DNA of 64,000 nt from Pseudobacteriovorax sp. (lineage in GTDB: Bacteria > Bdellovibrionota_B > Oligoflexia > Oligoflexales > Oligoflexaceae): NCBI GenBank assembly GCA_013215145.1, contig JABSRP010000003.1:90381-154380 (forward strand), read 5' to 3'. Below, piece after piece: positions 26,964 through 36,196 of this stretch. The position numbers and the translations under genes were made by a program. The notes under the pieces were generated by a model, which was not told the DNA's origin, made no database searches, and saw only the letters and a program-made list of their open reading frames with translations. How positions within the stretch are numbered: position 1 is the stretch's first letter; each line of letters begins with the position of its first letter.

Positions 26964-27716
26964 ATGCGTCTATTTTGCTTGATGCTGTGTGCCATCATCT
27001 GGTCGAACCACGCCCACGGGGAGTGCCGTTTTTCCAGTACCGAAAGTGTTTTTCCTTTGGAACCTGGTCAAAATCTCTATATTTGGCACGGTGAGTCTAT
27101 GGCCCTATTGGAGCCCAGTGATGAGATAGGACCGCTGTTGAGTCGTTACAGAACTGAGATCAACGAGGTAGTGCCCGACACCGACCCTGTTGTCCTTTTG
27201 GAACGTCAAAGGGATCGCTTTGTAGAAGCTTCTGGTGTGGCGGCCGGGGTGGCTTATAATCAGGTCATTAGTGGCGCATTGGGAGACCTCCGACCCATGA
27301 GCTGTCTCGAAACTCTCCTGATGGAAGTTCAACTTAGCGGTCTACCTAGGCTGTCTGCGCTGGCAGAGTTTCAGAGCAACATCACACTGTCCGAGGATGG
27401 TACTCTTCTGAATATTTACGCTGCTTTTGGCAGTGATATCTCGCCGCCAGATCGGAACTATTTGTTACCCTACCTACAGGCGGACTTGCAGGAGGGCTAT
27501 AGTTATTATGCCCACCTCCATAATCATCCTTTTTATCTAGATAACCCGACTTTGGATGTTGCGGGGACGCTGATTCCTAGTGGAACCCTTTACGGATTTG
27601 GAGATATCTTTGTTTATAACCAGTATCGAGAGCTTTTTGATCTTGATCTCATGTGGATTACCAACGGCTTTGACAGCGTTTCGTTTGAAGGGCGCGAAAT
27701 AGGATTATTTCGCTAG
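26964..27716 (+). CDS. Secreted protein with JAB/JAMM-like motif
   Basis: The ATG at 26964 follows AGGAGGT. The protein is about 250 aa with a signal peptide ending near HAHG. AHLHNHPF followed by PSGTLYGFGDIFVY resembles the HxH…S…D metal site of JAB1/MPN (JAMM) hydrolases, although the spacing is longer than canonical and the upstream Glu is not certain. A zinc-dependent periplasmic hydrolase is possible. No operon partner. Confidence 0.5.
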   Translation: MRLFCLMLCAIIWSNHAHGECRFSSTESVFPLEPGQNLYIWHGESMALLEPSDEIGPLLSRYRTEINEVVPDTDPVVLLERQRDRFVEASGVAAGVAYNQVISGALGDLRPMSCLETLLMEVQLSGLPRLSALAEFQSNITLSEDGTLLNIYAAFGSDISPPDRNYLLPYLQADLQEGYSYYAHLHNHPFYLDNPTLDVAGTLIPSGTLYGFGDIFVYNQYRELFDLDLMWITNGFDSVSFEGREIGLFR

Positions 27717-28187
27717 ACTTCAATTGGGTAAAACTCCTTCAACGGAATTTTGACTGATATCGTAGCTTCTTTAGTGAAAGTTCAAGTGTCCAAATATTCA
27801 TTTTGATTTCCCAATAGTGACATTCCTTCGATAGGATCCAGGCTCTTTCGAAGAATGTTTAGAAAGTCCAGCTTCTTTTTAAGAGGCTGATCCTATGGTT
27901 AATGGCTACGTTAAGACATATTCGGATAGTTTGGTAAGGTAAAAAGCCCTAATTTCGTCTTTCCATAATCCTTATAGCCTTTCCGTCATCGGAGCCTTCG
28001 AAACCATTGGGTCCCTGCGATCGATGATTAAGTTAAATCGAAATAAAATCATGGCACTATAGCAGAAGGAATCTGACGGGAGGTATTCTTTCGAACGACG
28101 GCGAGTTATTTCTCAATAATCTTCTGTCTATGCCGATGGACAAACTAGATTTTCAGATCATAAACCAGCATCGTGAATGCAACCTAC
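27717..28187. other. Intergenic region with IS91 scar
   Basis: About 470 bp without a gene. The only recognised content is the IS91 5' remnant at 27875-27938. The start of the following cyclase gene has no obvious Shine-Dalgarno sequence. Confidence 0.45.
27875..27938 (+). mobile_element. IS91 5'-end remnant
   Basis: AAGAGGCTGATCCTATGG and the next 40 bp align with the start of the 62.0 kb IS91 copy (AAAAGGCTGATCCTATGG). The encoded peptide MVNGYVKTYSDSLVR parallels MANDFLKIFSDGWER. It stops after 15 codons, leaving only a scar. Confidence 0.6.
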
Positions 28188-30080
28188 ATGAATCATCGGA
28201 TTCTGACGATATTTTTTACAATATTTGCAATGCTAGGCACTAATCAGGTACTTGGGCAAGTCATTGACATGTCCGGTTTTGATCCGATTTTTACCCTTGA
28301 AAATGGCTCCATGCAAATCAAGGAGTCAAGGCAGCACGTCTATCGAAGTATGATTCCTTACGACGATTGGCCGGAGGAAACGGCCATCTTTAATGAGCTG
28401 CAGAAATCGGATTTTCAGAAGCTTAAGGTGGTTCGAGTCGAAGAGCCGGGATTCTATGTGAGCCTGCTCATAATCGATAGCCTCGACAACCGTCCGCGCC
28501 AAATCATCTCGCATGCGCAATGGAAAATCGATAACCGCATTTACAAGCTCAACGCGACTGATCGGACTTTGACTGCAATACCCGACTTCGGTTTGATTGG
28601 AACCAATCATATCTTTCACATTGACCCCGGTCGTAACGTGTTCATTGCAGCGGTCAACAACCAATATCGGGGTGCATTTAAAGTCGCTTGGTTAGACTAT
28701 TTTGATCCAAGTACTTATCTTGTTGAGGTCGTTGAAACGCAAAGTCTTCTTCTCATCTTTGCAGGAATTGTGCTTCTTAATGTTGCCTTTAGCGTATGGC
28801 TTATCCTCATTTTCAAAAAAGTCTACCTACTGTACTACTTAGTGTATCTTGGAAGTATAAGCTATCTGACAGCCTCGTGGAATGGCATGATTTTCGACGC
28901 TGATCTAGCTCTGACGGGTATAATGTTGAGCTCGTCGGCAATTTCGCTGGTTCTGTTTTTAACAAGCTTTTTGAAATTTCAAGATCGACGCACATTCTTG
29001 AGTTTTCAATTCCTACTGGCGCTGCAAGTTCTAGCCGCTGGCATCTCCTTTATCTATAAAGGGGTCGCATTCAGTGGCGTCGCTCTCTGCCTCGCCTACG
29101 GCTTTTTTCTTTGGTATAGCTTCAAGGCCTTCTTAAATCGTTTACCCTACGTTGGTTTTCTCTTTGTTGGTGCCTTCTTTGCAGCATTGTGTGCCGTGAT
29201 TCGATCGATTGAGTTCTATTTCAATCTCAATATCATGAATGTCCATAATCTTCTTATCCTTGGTCTTCTCGTCGAGATCCTTTGTTTTTCTTTCGGTATG
29301 CTTCTTAAATCGCGTTTTAGTGAAATTAAAGCTCTAAAGTCTAGCGAACACGCGTTCAATCAGCTCCAGAAAGTGTTTTATCCCCATCAAATACAACAAA
29401 TTCGTGGTGGTGCTCCACTGGAGTTGACAATGCCGACCCACGATAGCGAGGCTGTTGTGCTATCCTTTGACGTGATTGCGAGTTCGCAAATCCGGCACCC
29501 GAAGGTAAAAAACTTTTTGGAGGTTGTGTTCAGCCGTTGCTACGATCGCATGGCTCAGAATTATGATGGTAATCATTTGCAAGCTGACGGCTATCGCATC
29601 AAACAGTTAGGGGATGGTTTTCTTTGCAGCGTTGGCTACCCGTTTGCTTGTCCTGAGCAATCGATTTATGAGTCCAGCTTGGCACTTGCAGCCGATTTTA
29701 TCACCATATTTCATGAAGAAGTCCGTAACTTGCAGTATCATCGCCAGATCCATTGCAGCGTTGGAATGGCTTCAGGTAGTATCCGCGGGTTTTATCCGCA
29801 GTCAGGTGCTCAGGAGTATGATCTGTTCGGTGATGCTATCATTCTCGCAACGCGATACGAGAGTATGCGAAAAGAACTCATGGACAAGAACGAATCCTGT
29901 GACATCATCGTCGTCCAGGATAAAGTGTACCTAGCTCTTTCCGAGCATCAGAAAACAGGCTTTGTCTGCAGGGATATTGAGTCTGAACATCTCACTGTTA
30001 GAGACGACCCTGATGCTCGTTTCATTGCTTTCAAAAAGATTCCGAGCGGAGCTAAGATGCCCGGCTCTCAGGCCTCATGA
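28188..30080 (+). CDS. 7TMR-DISM class III adenylate cyclase
   Basis: About 630 aa from ATG 28188; GTG 28173 is an alternative start. A signal peptide (to about GQ) is followed by a DISM sensory domain (about 30-170), about seven helices (about 185-385), a juxtamembrane motif (YPHQIQQIRGGAPLELTMP) and a class III cyclase domain. Catalytic features are SFDVIASS (first metal Asp), IKQLGDGFLCSVG (purine Lys and second metal Asp) and YDLFGDAIILATRYE (purine Asp and Arg). The usual transition-state Asn is Ile. Lys and Asp favour ATP. Probably makes cAMP in response to an envelope ligand; the Asn loss may lower activity. Confidence 0.88.
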   Translation: MNHRILTIFFTIFAMLGTNQVLGQVIDMSGFDPIFTLENGSMQIKESRQHVYRSMIPYDDWPEETAIFNELQKSDFQKLKVVRVEEPGFYVSLLIIDSLDNRPRQIISHAQWKIDNRIYKLNATDRTLTAIPDFGLIGTNHIFHIDPGRNVFIAAVNNQYRGAFKVAWLDYFDPSTYLVEVVETQSLLLIFAGIVLLNVAFSVWLILIFKKVYLLYYLVYLGSISYLTASWNGMIFDADLALTGIMLSSSAISLVLFLTSFLKFQDRRTFLSFQFLLALQVLAAGISFIYKGVAFSGVALCLAYGFFLWYSFKAFLNRLPYVGFLFVGAFFAALCAVIRSIEFYFNLNIMNVHNLLILGLLVEILCFSFGMLLKSRFSEIKALKSSEHAFNQLQKVFYPHQIQQIRGGAPLELTMPTHDSEAVVLSFDVIASSQIRHPKVKNFLEVVFSRCYDRMAQNYDGNHLQADGYRIKQLGDGFLCSVGYPFACPEQSIYESSLALAADFITIFHEEVRNLQYHRQIHCSVGMASGSIRGFYPQSGAQEYDLFGDAIILATRYESMRKELMDKNESCDIIVVQDKVYLALSEHQKTGFVCRDIESEHLTVRDDPDARFIAFKKIPSGAKMPGSQAS

Positions 30081-30447
30081 AAAACTCGACCTTTTGTCAA
30101 AATCAAGATCGGTTCACACATTCACGAGAGCTGTTTTAAGAATATTGATTACCTACAGACTATGGGATATTTCCAGGAAGCCAAAAAAAACTATTCATTT
30201 TCTCAAGCGGTTTTTTACTGTTATTATAATTTATTAAATTAAGTATACTCTAGTTTCAGTGCTGGTTTTTTTAGTGGGGAAGGTAGAATTTATCACTAAT
30301 CTCCAGAGAATTTATGACATAATATAAGTTGCATGAATATCTTTACCTACGTTCTTTAATAGCTAAATCATTAAGAGGCTGATTTTCAAAACACGGCTCA
30401 CTTCACTGAAAAAATCACTGACCAAATTTGGGCGAGAACTCATAATT
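30081..30447. other. AT-rich intergenic region
   Basis: About 320-370 bp. The frame of the next gene is open back to 30367, so part of this stretch may be coding. Otherwise nothing is seen. Confidence 0.4.
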
Positions 30448-30957
30448 GTGACCATTGGTGTTCTGTTAGCATTGTATTTCACTAATTTGAAGACAAATTA
30501 CGACAATAATCTACTAATCATAAAATCCAGGCAAAGCTTCTATGAAGAGATTGAGTCGAATCGTAAGACTTTGATTGAAGATATCAACTCCATGAAAACT
30601 CAACTAAAAAGTTTCCGTGAAATAGTCAAAATTCAATCTCCAAAATCAACGTCCGACTTTAGGTTTAACTTCAATTTTAACTATCTTTCGGATGGAGCTT
30701 GGAAGACGTCTCAGGTTGGAAACGTCTTGTCTCTCTACAATTATGATGAAGTCAGCACTCTCGTCGAAATTTACTCATCTCAAGATTTAAGAAAATGGAT
30801 TTTCGAAAATCTTTACAAAACTCTTGTAAGTTTGAATAGTGAACTAAACAAGGAATCGAGAAGTATCGAGTCTCAGTTTGTCACTCTCATTGGGGCGAGT
30901 GAAAGTCTGCTTGACCTCTACGATCACTATCTGAAAGAACACCAACCTCCCCGTTAG
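30448..30957 (+). CDS. DUF6090-like membrane protein
   Basis: From GTG 30448 the protein is 169 aa, but the frame is open upstream to 30367 and the family-like segment TKFGRELIIVTIGVLLALY begins before the GTG. The true start is therefore probably upstream, yet no ATG is present, so a rare start codon or loss of the 5' end is possible. One transmembrane helix is followed by a periplasmic or cytoplasmic coiled coil (FYEEIESNRKTLIEDINSMK). The pattern resembles DUF6090 proteins. Function unknown. Confidence 0.5.
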   Translation: MTIGVLLALYFTNLKTNYDNNLLIIKSRQSFYEEIESNRKTLIEDINSMKTQLKSFREIVKIQSPKSTSDFRFNFNFNYLSDGAWKTSQVGNVLSLYNYDEVSTLVEIYSSQDLRKWIFENLYKTLVSLNSELNKESRSIESQFVTLIGASESLLDLYDHYLKEHQPPR

Positions 30958-31253
30958 CAACGATTATAATGTCTATTTTAAGGTGAAAATTGTGACTGGA
31001 TCGTTTTTTCCATCTCAAGATAGGGGGAGTCCTTAGTTCATTAAATGCTGGTCTGAACTTTAGAGCCTTTCTGTTTGCAAATACGAATGAAATTACCAGA
31101 ATTTGGCCTAGAGAATCCATGATGTCTTCCGCTATACTGTAAATAAACCAAAAGGAGAGGTCTAATGATTCTTAACTAAGCTTCCGGAATCCCCTAATAA
31201 ATCTTGAGTGTTCACCCTAGTCATTTTTATCAAATCGAGGAGAGGTAAATACG

Positions 31254-31739
31254 ATGAGCGTACCAGTGTTTGTGGCGTTATTCGCCGCTTTGCTGTCGTT
31301 GATTATAAGCTCAAAAGCCCTAAGTGACGAATCTCCGCAGTTTGAGTTGCCATCAGTCATAGAAGAGAATACAGACTCCAAATCTAAGGGTGATAAGTCC
31401 TATGTTTTTCCGACCATCGTTGGCCTAACTGTCGCTGCTGGATGGGTTGGTCTGAATCAACTACTGCCTAAAAATGGAAAAAAGGTCCAGAATATCTTGG
31501 GTTGGATCCCAATATCTTTACTTTTATACTTGCTTCCTCTTGGTGTCTATGAAGACTTGAGTGACTGGAAACCAAGTGAATCTGCCTTTCTCTCAATAAC
31601 AGGTATTGTGGTTGGTGCTGCGTTAGTTTCCAGTGCCGTATATGGATCGAGAGATAAGTCAGATAGAAGAATGCTTTATGAAGCTACCGCTCATGGGTTA
31701 TATCTTGGAGCTTATTTTGGATTCGTTGCTAGTTTTTGA
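31254..31739 (+). CDS. Small polytopic membrane protein
   Basis: The protein is 161 aa with GAGGAGAGG upstream of the ATG. An N-terminal signal or first helix (VALFAALLSLIISSKALS) is followed by three or four predicted helices. No motif recognised. It lies just before another membrane-protein gene, 57 bp away, so the two may be co-transcribed. Confidence 0.55.
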   Translation: MSVPVFVALFAALLSLIISSKALSDESPQFELPSVIEENTDSKSKGDKSYVFPTIVGLTVAAGWVGLNQLLPKNGKKVQNILGWIPISLLLYLLPLGVYEDLSDWKPSESAFLSITGIVVGAALVSSAVYGSRDKSDRRMLYEATAHGLYLGAYFGFVASF

Positions 31740-31796
31740 GTTACGACATCACAGATGTGACTCGTAGGAACCCTCCCTTCTTTCAAAGGCTAAATT

Positions 31797-32489
31797 TTGA
31801 AACAGAAATACTTTGGTCAAACAATTTCTGGGCAGACAAAATCAGAGGAAAAAGTAGCTGGAACCGTGATTTTTTGTGTTTTTTTTCCTATACTCTCGTT
31901 TGCGAACTTCGTCCTCCTAGGCAGTCTCATTGGCAAAAATCAACCCCTTTCCGGCGCACAGCTTTTGGTAATATTTTTCTCAGGTATTTTTTTGGGAACT
32001 CTTTTTTCTTGGAAACTCTCTCGCCTAGTCAAGATTTTTATCGGGTATCATAGAACGATCAATGGCTTTTACTATATCGAAGGGCATCAGGATTACCTTC
32101 GTCTCAAAAGGAGCCGTCTTATATCAAAAACAGAAGGTTTCGAATCGACGAACGTCGTGATCCCATACTATCTTTTTGGAGGAATTAAGTTTATATCCTA
32201 TAACTCTAAAATGCATAAAGCGAACAAGAAAATTCGATATGAGTCAACGTACGGATTTCTCGAGATTTACTATTCAGAGAGGATTAGGGATAATCCTTCA
32301 AAACTACTGGAATTATTCTATTGGCAAAAGTCTAACGCACGGAAATGGGCTCGAAAAAAATATTACTCATATATTCTAGATCGAGTTTCATCAGAAAGTC
32401 CAAGACTTATCCTTGGGCCAGGATATTGGGAGAAGCAAACCTATGCGGGACTGGGTCAGAAAATCCAGCAAATGTCGGAAAGAATCTGA
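31797..32489 (+). CDS. Membrane protein of unknown function
   Basis: The protein is 230 aa from TTG 31797 with AAAGG upstream. Two helices lie near the N-terminus (VIFCVFFPILSFANFVLLG; LLVIFFSGIFLGTLFSW), followed by a basic, soluble C-terminal domain of about 150 residues rich in Tyr, Lys and Arg. No family recognised. It probably forms a unit with the preceding small membrane protein. Confidence 0.55.
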   Translation: MKQKYFGQTISGQTKSEEKVAGTVIFCVFFPILSFANFVLLGSLIGKNQPLSGAQLLVIFFSGIFLGTLFSWKLSRLVKIFIGYHRTINGFYYIEGHQDYLRLKRSRLISKTEGFESTNVVIPYYLFGGIKFISYNSKMHKANKKIRYESTYGFLEIYYSERIRDNPSKLLELFYWQKSNARKWARKKYYSYILDRVSSESPRLILGPGYWEKQTYAGLGQKIQQMSERI

Positions 32490-32700
32490 ATTGGCTGTGT
32501 CGATGAATGAGATCCATCTTGTAATTTGGGAAGATGCAAGACTGTAAATTCATGGGGGTAAAATCGCCTGTGACCAGGCGTCTCGTCTCTTATCTCTTGA
32601 AATCAATACCGGAAACTATCCAAAGTAATCCGATGCTTTCGGCCGAAATCTGAATTGTTATCGATTTGAAAATCCTTTTAATCAGATAGGTCGCTAAGCA

Positions 32701-33408
32701 TTATTGCTGCGAGCTCGGGATTGTCTCAACGTCTGTGCCTTCTTCCACTACCTCGTCTTCTTCGACCTCCACGGGCTCGATCGTAATATAAGCGAAGGGA
32801 GCAGCAAAGCCACGGCCAGTTAGGAATGAAATGGTCCCCACAGGATCTGTATCACGGTTATTGAGTGAAAAATTACCGCCAAAGTCTCCCGATTCTGTTC
32901 CGGCGTCGATAGCAAACAAAGGATAGGGTTTGGTGATCCCCGGATAGAAACCAGTAGATTCAGAATACAATTTAAGGTTTGAGATACCAACCATCCAGTC
33001 AGGACTTGGGGCAATCATGGTAGCAAAGGAAAGGTAGGGATGCTCTGGAGTAATATCTACCACAAAGCTTTGGTTGATGGATCGGTTGATAAATAGATCT
33101 GGTGTTTGTGTCACTGCACCAACAGTTCCGGCTTCGATTTCAGCAGCCAGTTCCTCTAAGATGACCGTTGCATTACCAAGCTCAGCTACATTTTCCAAAC
33201 CAGCACCTGCTGTTTGTCCAAATGGTAGGAGATCATACTTGTGATTGTGGCTAACGGCAACAATGGGAGAAAAATGGGCGGAACGAGGTGTGGCAAGATG
33301 ATCTTCGAGATTCCAATTCGATTGAAAGCTAATGCGATACTCTTTTGCCTGTGCTTCAAAAGCGACAATACCTGCTGTAACGATGACTAGTTGAGATAGA
33401 AAGTTCAT
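32701..33408 (-). CDS. Secreted spondin-domain protein
   Basis: The ATG at 33408 is chosen because AAGGAG precedes it and it opens a signal peptide (MNFLSQLVIVTAGIVAFEAQA). The 235-aa protein is a Spondin_N domain: YRISFQSNWN, RSAHFSPIVAVSHNHKYDLL and ATMIAPSPDWMVGISNLKLY are hallmark segments. The tail is acidic (VEVEEDEVVEEG). Eukaryotic members act in adhesion; bacterial ones are exported proteins of unknown role. Confidence 0.85.
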   Translation of the reverse strand: MNFLSQLVIVTAGIVAFEAQAKEYRISFQSNWNLEDHLATPRSAHFSPIVAVSHNHKYDLLPFGQTAGAGLENVAELGNATVILEELAAEIEAGTVGAVTQTPDLFINRSINQSFVVDITPEHPYLSFATMIAPSPDWMVGISNLKLYSESTGFYPGITKPYPLFAIDAGTESGDFGGNFSLNNRDTDPVGTISFLTGRGFAAPFAYITIEPVEVEEDEVVEEGTDVETIPSSQQ

Positions 33409-33456
33409 ACATAACTCCTTAAAGTATTTTCCCACTGATTCGCCCGCGTGCCTCAA

Positions 33457-33696
33457 TAAGTTTCAAAAAAAATCCTAGTTGGTCAAAAAATTTAAAAGTT
33501 CATAGTACTGAATAGTAGGAAGAACCCTTGTCGGTATCTAGTATCCTGAAATAAAAAGATTACTGACCTAAGACAATAGAAGATGAAATTTGGGCTTATC
33601 AGAGTTTAGACCAAGATTTTCCGGGGGTGGGTTTTTATAGCGTAGTTTTTTTGTGTTGATTTATTGTGGGCTGGTTTTTGGGTTGGACACTTGTTT
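33457..33696. other. Intergenic region between spondin gene and repeat array
   Basis: About 240 bp, upstream of the spondin gene. No gene is seen; promoter sequences are presumably here. Confidence 0.35.
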
Positions 33697-33831
33697 AGTT
33701 CTTGCCGTATGAGTTTTCTATTCATTTAGCAAAAACATTGCGCCTTGCTTGGCTTCTTAGTTATTCCAATTAAATTGGTTCGGCTACATAAGTTTGTGCT
33801 ACATGAATAGAAAACTCATACGGTAAGAGCT
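33697..33831. repeat. 29-bp inverted repeat pair (stem-loop 1)
   Basis: 33697-33725 is inverted at 33803-33831 with 27 of 29 matching bases (core CCGTATGAGTTTTCTATTC). The 77-bp loop contains AAAAACATTGCGCCTT, which is itself inverted at 33995-34010 in the next repeat. Confidence 0.75.
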
Positions 33832-33908
33832 GAAACCGATTGCTACTCTTGTATAAAGTAAATAGCAATGATGCATCGTTAATATCGCATGATCGGATGG
33901 AAGTCTAT

Positions 33909-34044
33909 GATCTCAGCTTATTTAATTTTTTGTAGGTCCTGTAAAAACTTATGGAGCCAAACCTAAAATATCCATTAACCATTAAAAGCCCACAAAGGCG
34001 CAATGTTTTTACAGGACCTACAAAAAATTAAATAAGCTGAGATC
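33909..34044. repeat. 40-bp perfect inverted repeat (stem-loop 2)
   Basis: 33909-33948 is exactly complementary to 34005-34044 (core TTTTTTGTAGGTCCTG), separated by 56 bp. The perfect identity argues for recent origin or active maintenance, such as a MITE or a structured RNA. Confidence 0.8.
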
Positions 34045-34061
34045 TTAAACAAAATCCAAAC

Positions 34062-34086
34062 CTAAAGAAGGGCCCAATCTGGGCCC
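34062..34086 (-). terminator. Terminator of the 34.2-35.1 kb gene
   Basis: Read on the minus strand, GGGCCC, loop AGATT, GGGCCC is followed by TTCTTT. It lies about 100 bp downstream of the lipoprotein gene's stop. Confidence 0.6.
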
Positions 34087-34185
34087 ATGGAAAAAACCTG
34101 AAGTAAGTCGATTGATGACGTGTATGGTGGGTTCATTATGGGGAGTTGGTGAGGGCATCCTGCCACTCACCTATAAAATTTAACC

Positions 34186-35115
34186 TTAGTTGATGATAGC
34201 CGTTCCCGTGACAGATAGAATCGATGCCGCTGCATTATTTTCCATATTATAGATGGTCGGGCTACTGGCATCGGCTGCGATATCGCCAACAAGAGGTTTG
34301 AAGGCAAATGGTAGGGGAGAATCATCGGGGCTAGGCTCGATGGAAATCACTGCTTTGCCCGATCGTAGGTCGAGAGGAAAACTCAAGCCTTCAGGTGCAT
34401 TGGTTAAAAAGTCCTCACCAGGAAATGCTGGTCCGCCGGTACTAAATAGTTCCGCATCATCAGCGGCATCAACTTGGGTAAAGGTTCCTGTGGAAAGAGG
34501 AATGCCATCTTTTGTCACAGCCCAGCCTTCGTATTTCCAGCCATCAGGAAGTTCTGGAAGCACTAATCCTGCTTCGGGCGGTAGAGCTCCGAGAAACCAA
34601 ATGCCGCTTCTTTCATTGACACTGTCAGCTGCGTCGTCGCCATCTGTTGGAGTCTTTAGTAAGTATTTTCCACTGGCATCGGCAAAGTCTGAGGCTAAAG
34701 AGGCCCCATTGGTTGTGGTCAACGCGGCGTTGCCGTTAGCGATCGCTCCTGAGACGATATGTGTTGCTGCGGGAGCTGGGTCAGTGTCATTGGCAGGTTC
34801 TATGGAAATCACAATGGCTTCAGCATCTGAAATATCGGCGTCTGGGGTAAACGTACCGTTAGCCACGGTATTGCCGTCACCATCGACAATATTGCCGTCG
34901 ACAACGTTAAAAACTCCCGTGGAAATGGCCTCGCCATCAACGATCGCCCATCCCTCATATAGCAAACCATTATGTAATTCTGGTAAATTGGTAAAACTCA
35001 AGGTGATCGAACCTGAAGCTGGCCCCGTCGTGGTGTTATTGTTATCGTCATCATCGCCGCAGGCTGATGCAAGTAACGCGCTCGATAGTACTAGTGCTGT
35101 CCATGTCTTTTTCAT
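34186..35115 (-). CDS. Lipoprotein with two repeated anti-sigma-K-like domains
   Basis: The protein is 309 aa, with a lipoprotein signal (LLASAC) followed by an Asp/Asn/Thr-rich linker. Two copies of the same domain are visible: LYEGWAIVDGEAISTGVF and WKYEGWAVTKDGIPLSTGTF, each followed later by (A)VISIEP. This YEGW…G…STG.F pattern resembles the extracellular part of RskA-type anti-sigma factors, but no membrane helix or cytoplasmic domain exists. It is an envelope protein of unknown role. The ATG is well placed after GGAG. Confidence 0.65.
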   Translation of the reverse strand: MKKTWTALVLSSALLASACGDDDDNNNTTTGPASGSITLSFTNLPELHNGLLYEGWAIVDGEAISTGVFNVVDGNIVDGDGNTVANGTFTPDADISDAEAIVISIEPANDTDPAPAATHIVSGAIANGNAALTTTNGASLASDFADASGKYLLKTPTDGDDAADSVNERSGIWFLGALPPEAGLVLPELPDGWKYEGWAVTKDGIPLSTGTFTQVDAADDAELFSTGGPAFPGEDFLTNAPEGLSFPLDLRSGKAVISIEPSPDDSPLPFAFKPLVGDIAADASSPTIYNMENNAAASILSVTGTAIIN

Positions 35116-35318
35116 GAAAATCTCCTCTAAATCATTTGTCTTTTACGAATTCGATGACGTGGGTGTTTTTGTTACATGGCAAGGGAAGATAGGGTTTAGG
35201 AGTCGATCTTCATTAGGAAAAAACTTCTGAGGAAAACAGCTGAAGATGGTGAGCTGAGCCAGCAAGCACTTTAGGGAGCTTGCCGGTATGAGAGTCTCAT
35301 AGTGGTCAATACAGGCGA

Positions 35319-35756
35319 CTACATGCGAATGCATCCAGAGAAGGCTTCAAAGTCTCCGCCGTTTACCCGAACACTACCGACTGCGGGAAGTTCTTTGGCA
35401 TTGCTACCGCGAAGACCGAGTTCGCCCGCGACGGACTGTTGGCTTTTAAACCTTAGATTGACAGGGTCTCGCGAGATGCCGATGTGACGGTAATTGACGC
35501 GGCTACTGGCAACCGATCCAAGCCCTTCGTACTTCTGTCCCCTTATGACCACGACCGCGTTGTTGTACTGATACTGGCAGCCAGTTGTGAAACGGAACAT
35601 GACCTCTCCTCCTTGAACTAGGTCACAGGTAAAGGCGTTGAGGATCTCAGGTCGTGTACATAGTGGCGGCGGTCCTGGGGTGAATGAGTCTGCTAGCGAT
35701 GCTTGAGATAAGCATAGGCTTCCAACCACAGATAGCTCGCTGATGAACTTGATCAT
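35319..35756 (-). CDS. Small secreted protein
   Basis: The ATG at 35756 follows AAGGA and opens a signal peptide (VVGSLCLSQASLA). About 120 mature residues contain four cysteines (PLCTRPE, FTCDLV, TGCQYQ, SGCIRM), probably forming two disulfides. No family recognised. Confidence 0.55.
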   Translation of the reverse strand: MIKFISELSVVGSLCLSQASLADSFTPGPPPLCTRPEILNAFTCDLVQGGEVMFRFTTGCQYQYNNAVVVIRGQKYEGLGSVASSRVNYRHIGISRDPVNLRFKSQQSVAGELGLRGSNAKELPAVGSVRVNGGDFEAFSGCIRM

Positions 35757-35834
35757 AATGTTGTCCTTTCTCGATGGTAATAGATTAACACTATAATCAG
35801 ATTTCTTTTCGAGACACAGCCGAAACCCAGACAA

Positions 35835-35985
35835 TGCTAGGCAAAAAGATTAAGAAAGCTAAATCACGGTGACTGTTAGTAAGGGGTTCCTACCTATTCG
35901 AGCTCTTTCTAGATCGTCACCACGATTATTCTGATAGCCTCACCGCTGCTAAGGCGGTCATGAGCTTTGGCTAAGTAATCAAGCT
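35835..35985. other. Short intergenic region
   Basis: About 150 bp upstream of the SDR remnant. It may include more of that broken gene in other frames, but nothing firm. Confidence 0.3.
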
Positions 35986-36171
35986 TGGGGGCAGTATGGT
36001 CGGGATGTTAATATAGGGGCAGACGCTGAGGTGACGTTAGCCTTATCTGAAGATCTACATGGAGTCACTGGAGAGTTTTTTTGTGAGGGGCTTCACGCAA
36101 GGGCCCATGCTTAGGCGTATGACCTAACCTTGCAGGAGCAACTCTGGGCGTTAACCGAGACGTATCTTTAG
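35986..36171 (+). pseudogene. C-terminal remnant of SDR-family dehydrogenase
   Basis: The translation WGQYGRDVNIGADAEVTLAL, then LHGVTGEFF, AYDLTLQEQLWALTETYL matches the end of short-chain dehydrogenases. An in-frame TAG at 36112-36114 breaks it, and the Rossmann and catalytic regions are missing. The intact LLM gene starts 25 bp later. Confidence 0.55.
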
Positions 36172-36196
36172 TTTGAAACGAAAGAAGTAGATTATT

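Noticed and set aside
31736..32053. 105-codon frame overlapping the membrane protein gene at 31797
   Set aside because: The overlapping frame in 31797-32489 is longer and has clear membrane helices; this one has no protein-like pattern.
34253..35230. Long plus-strand open frame of 325 codons opposite the duplicated-domain lipoprotein
   Set aside because: Low-complexity Ser/Ala/Pro composition and full overlap with a minus-strand gene that has a signal peptide, repeats and a terminator; it is a shadow frame.
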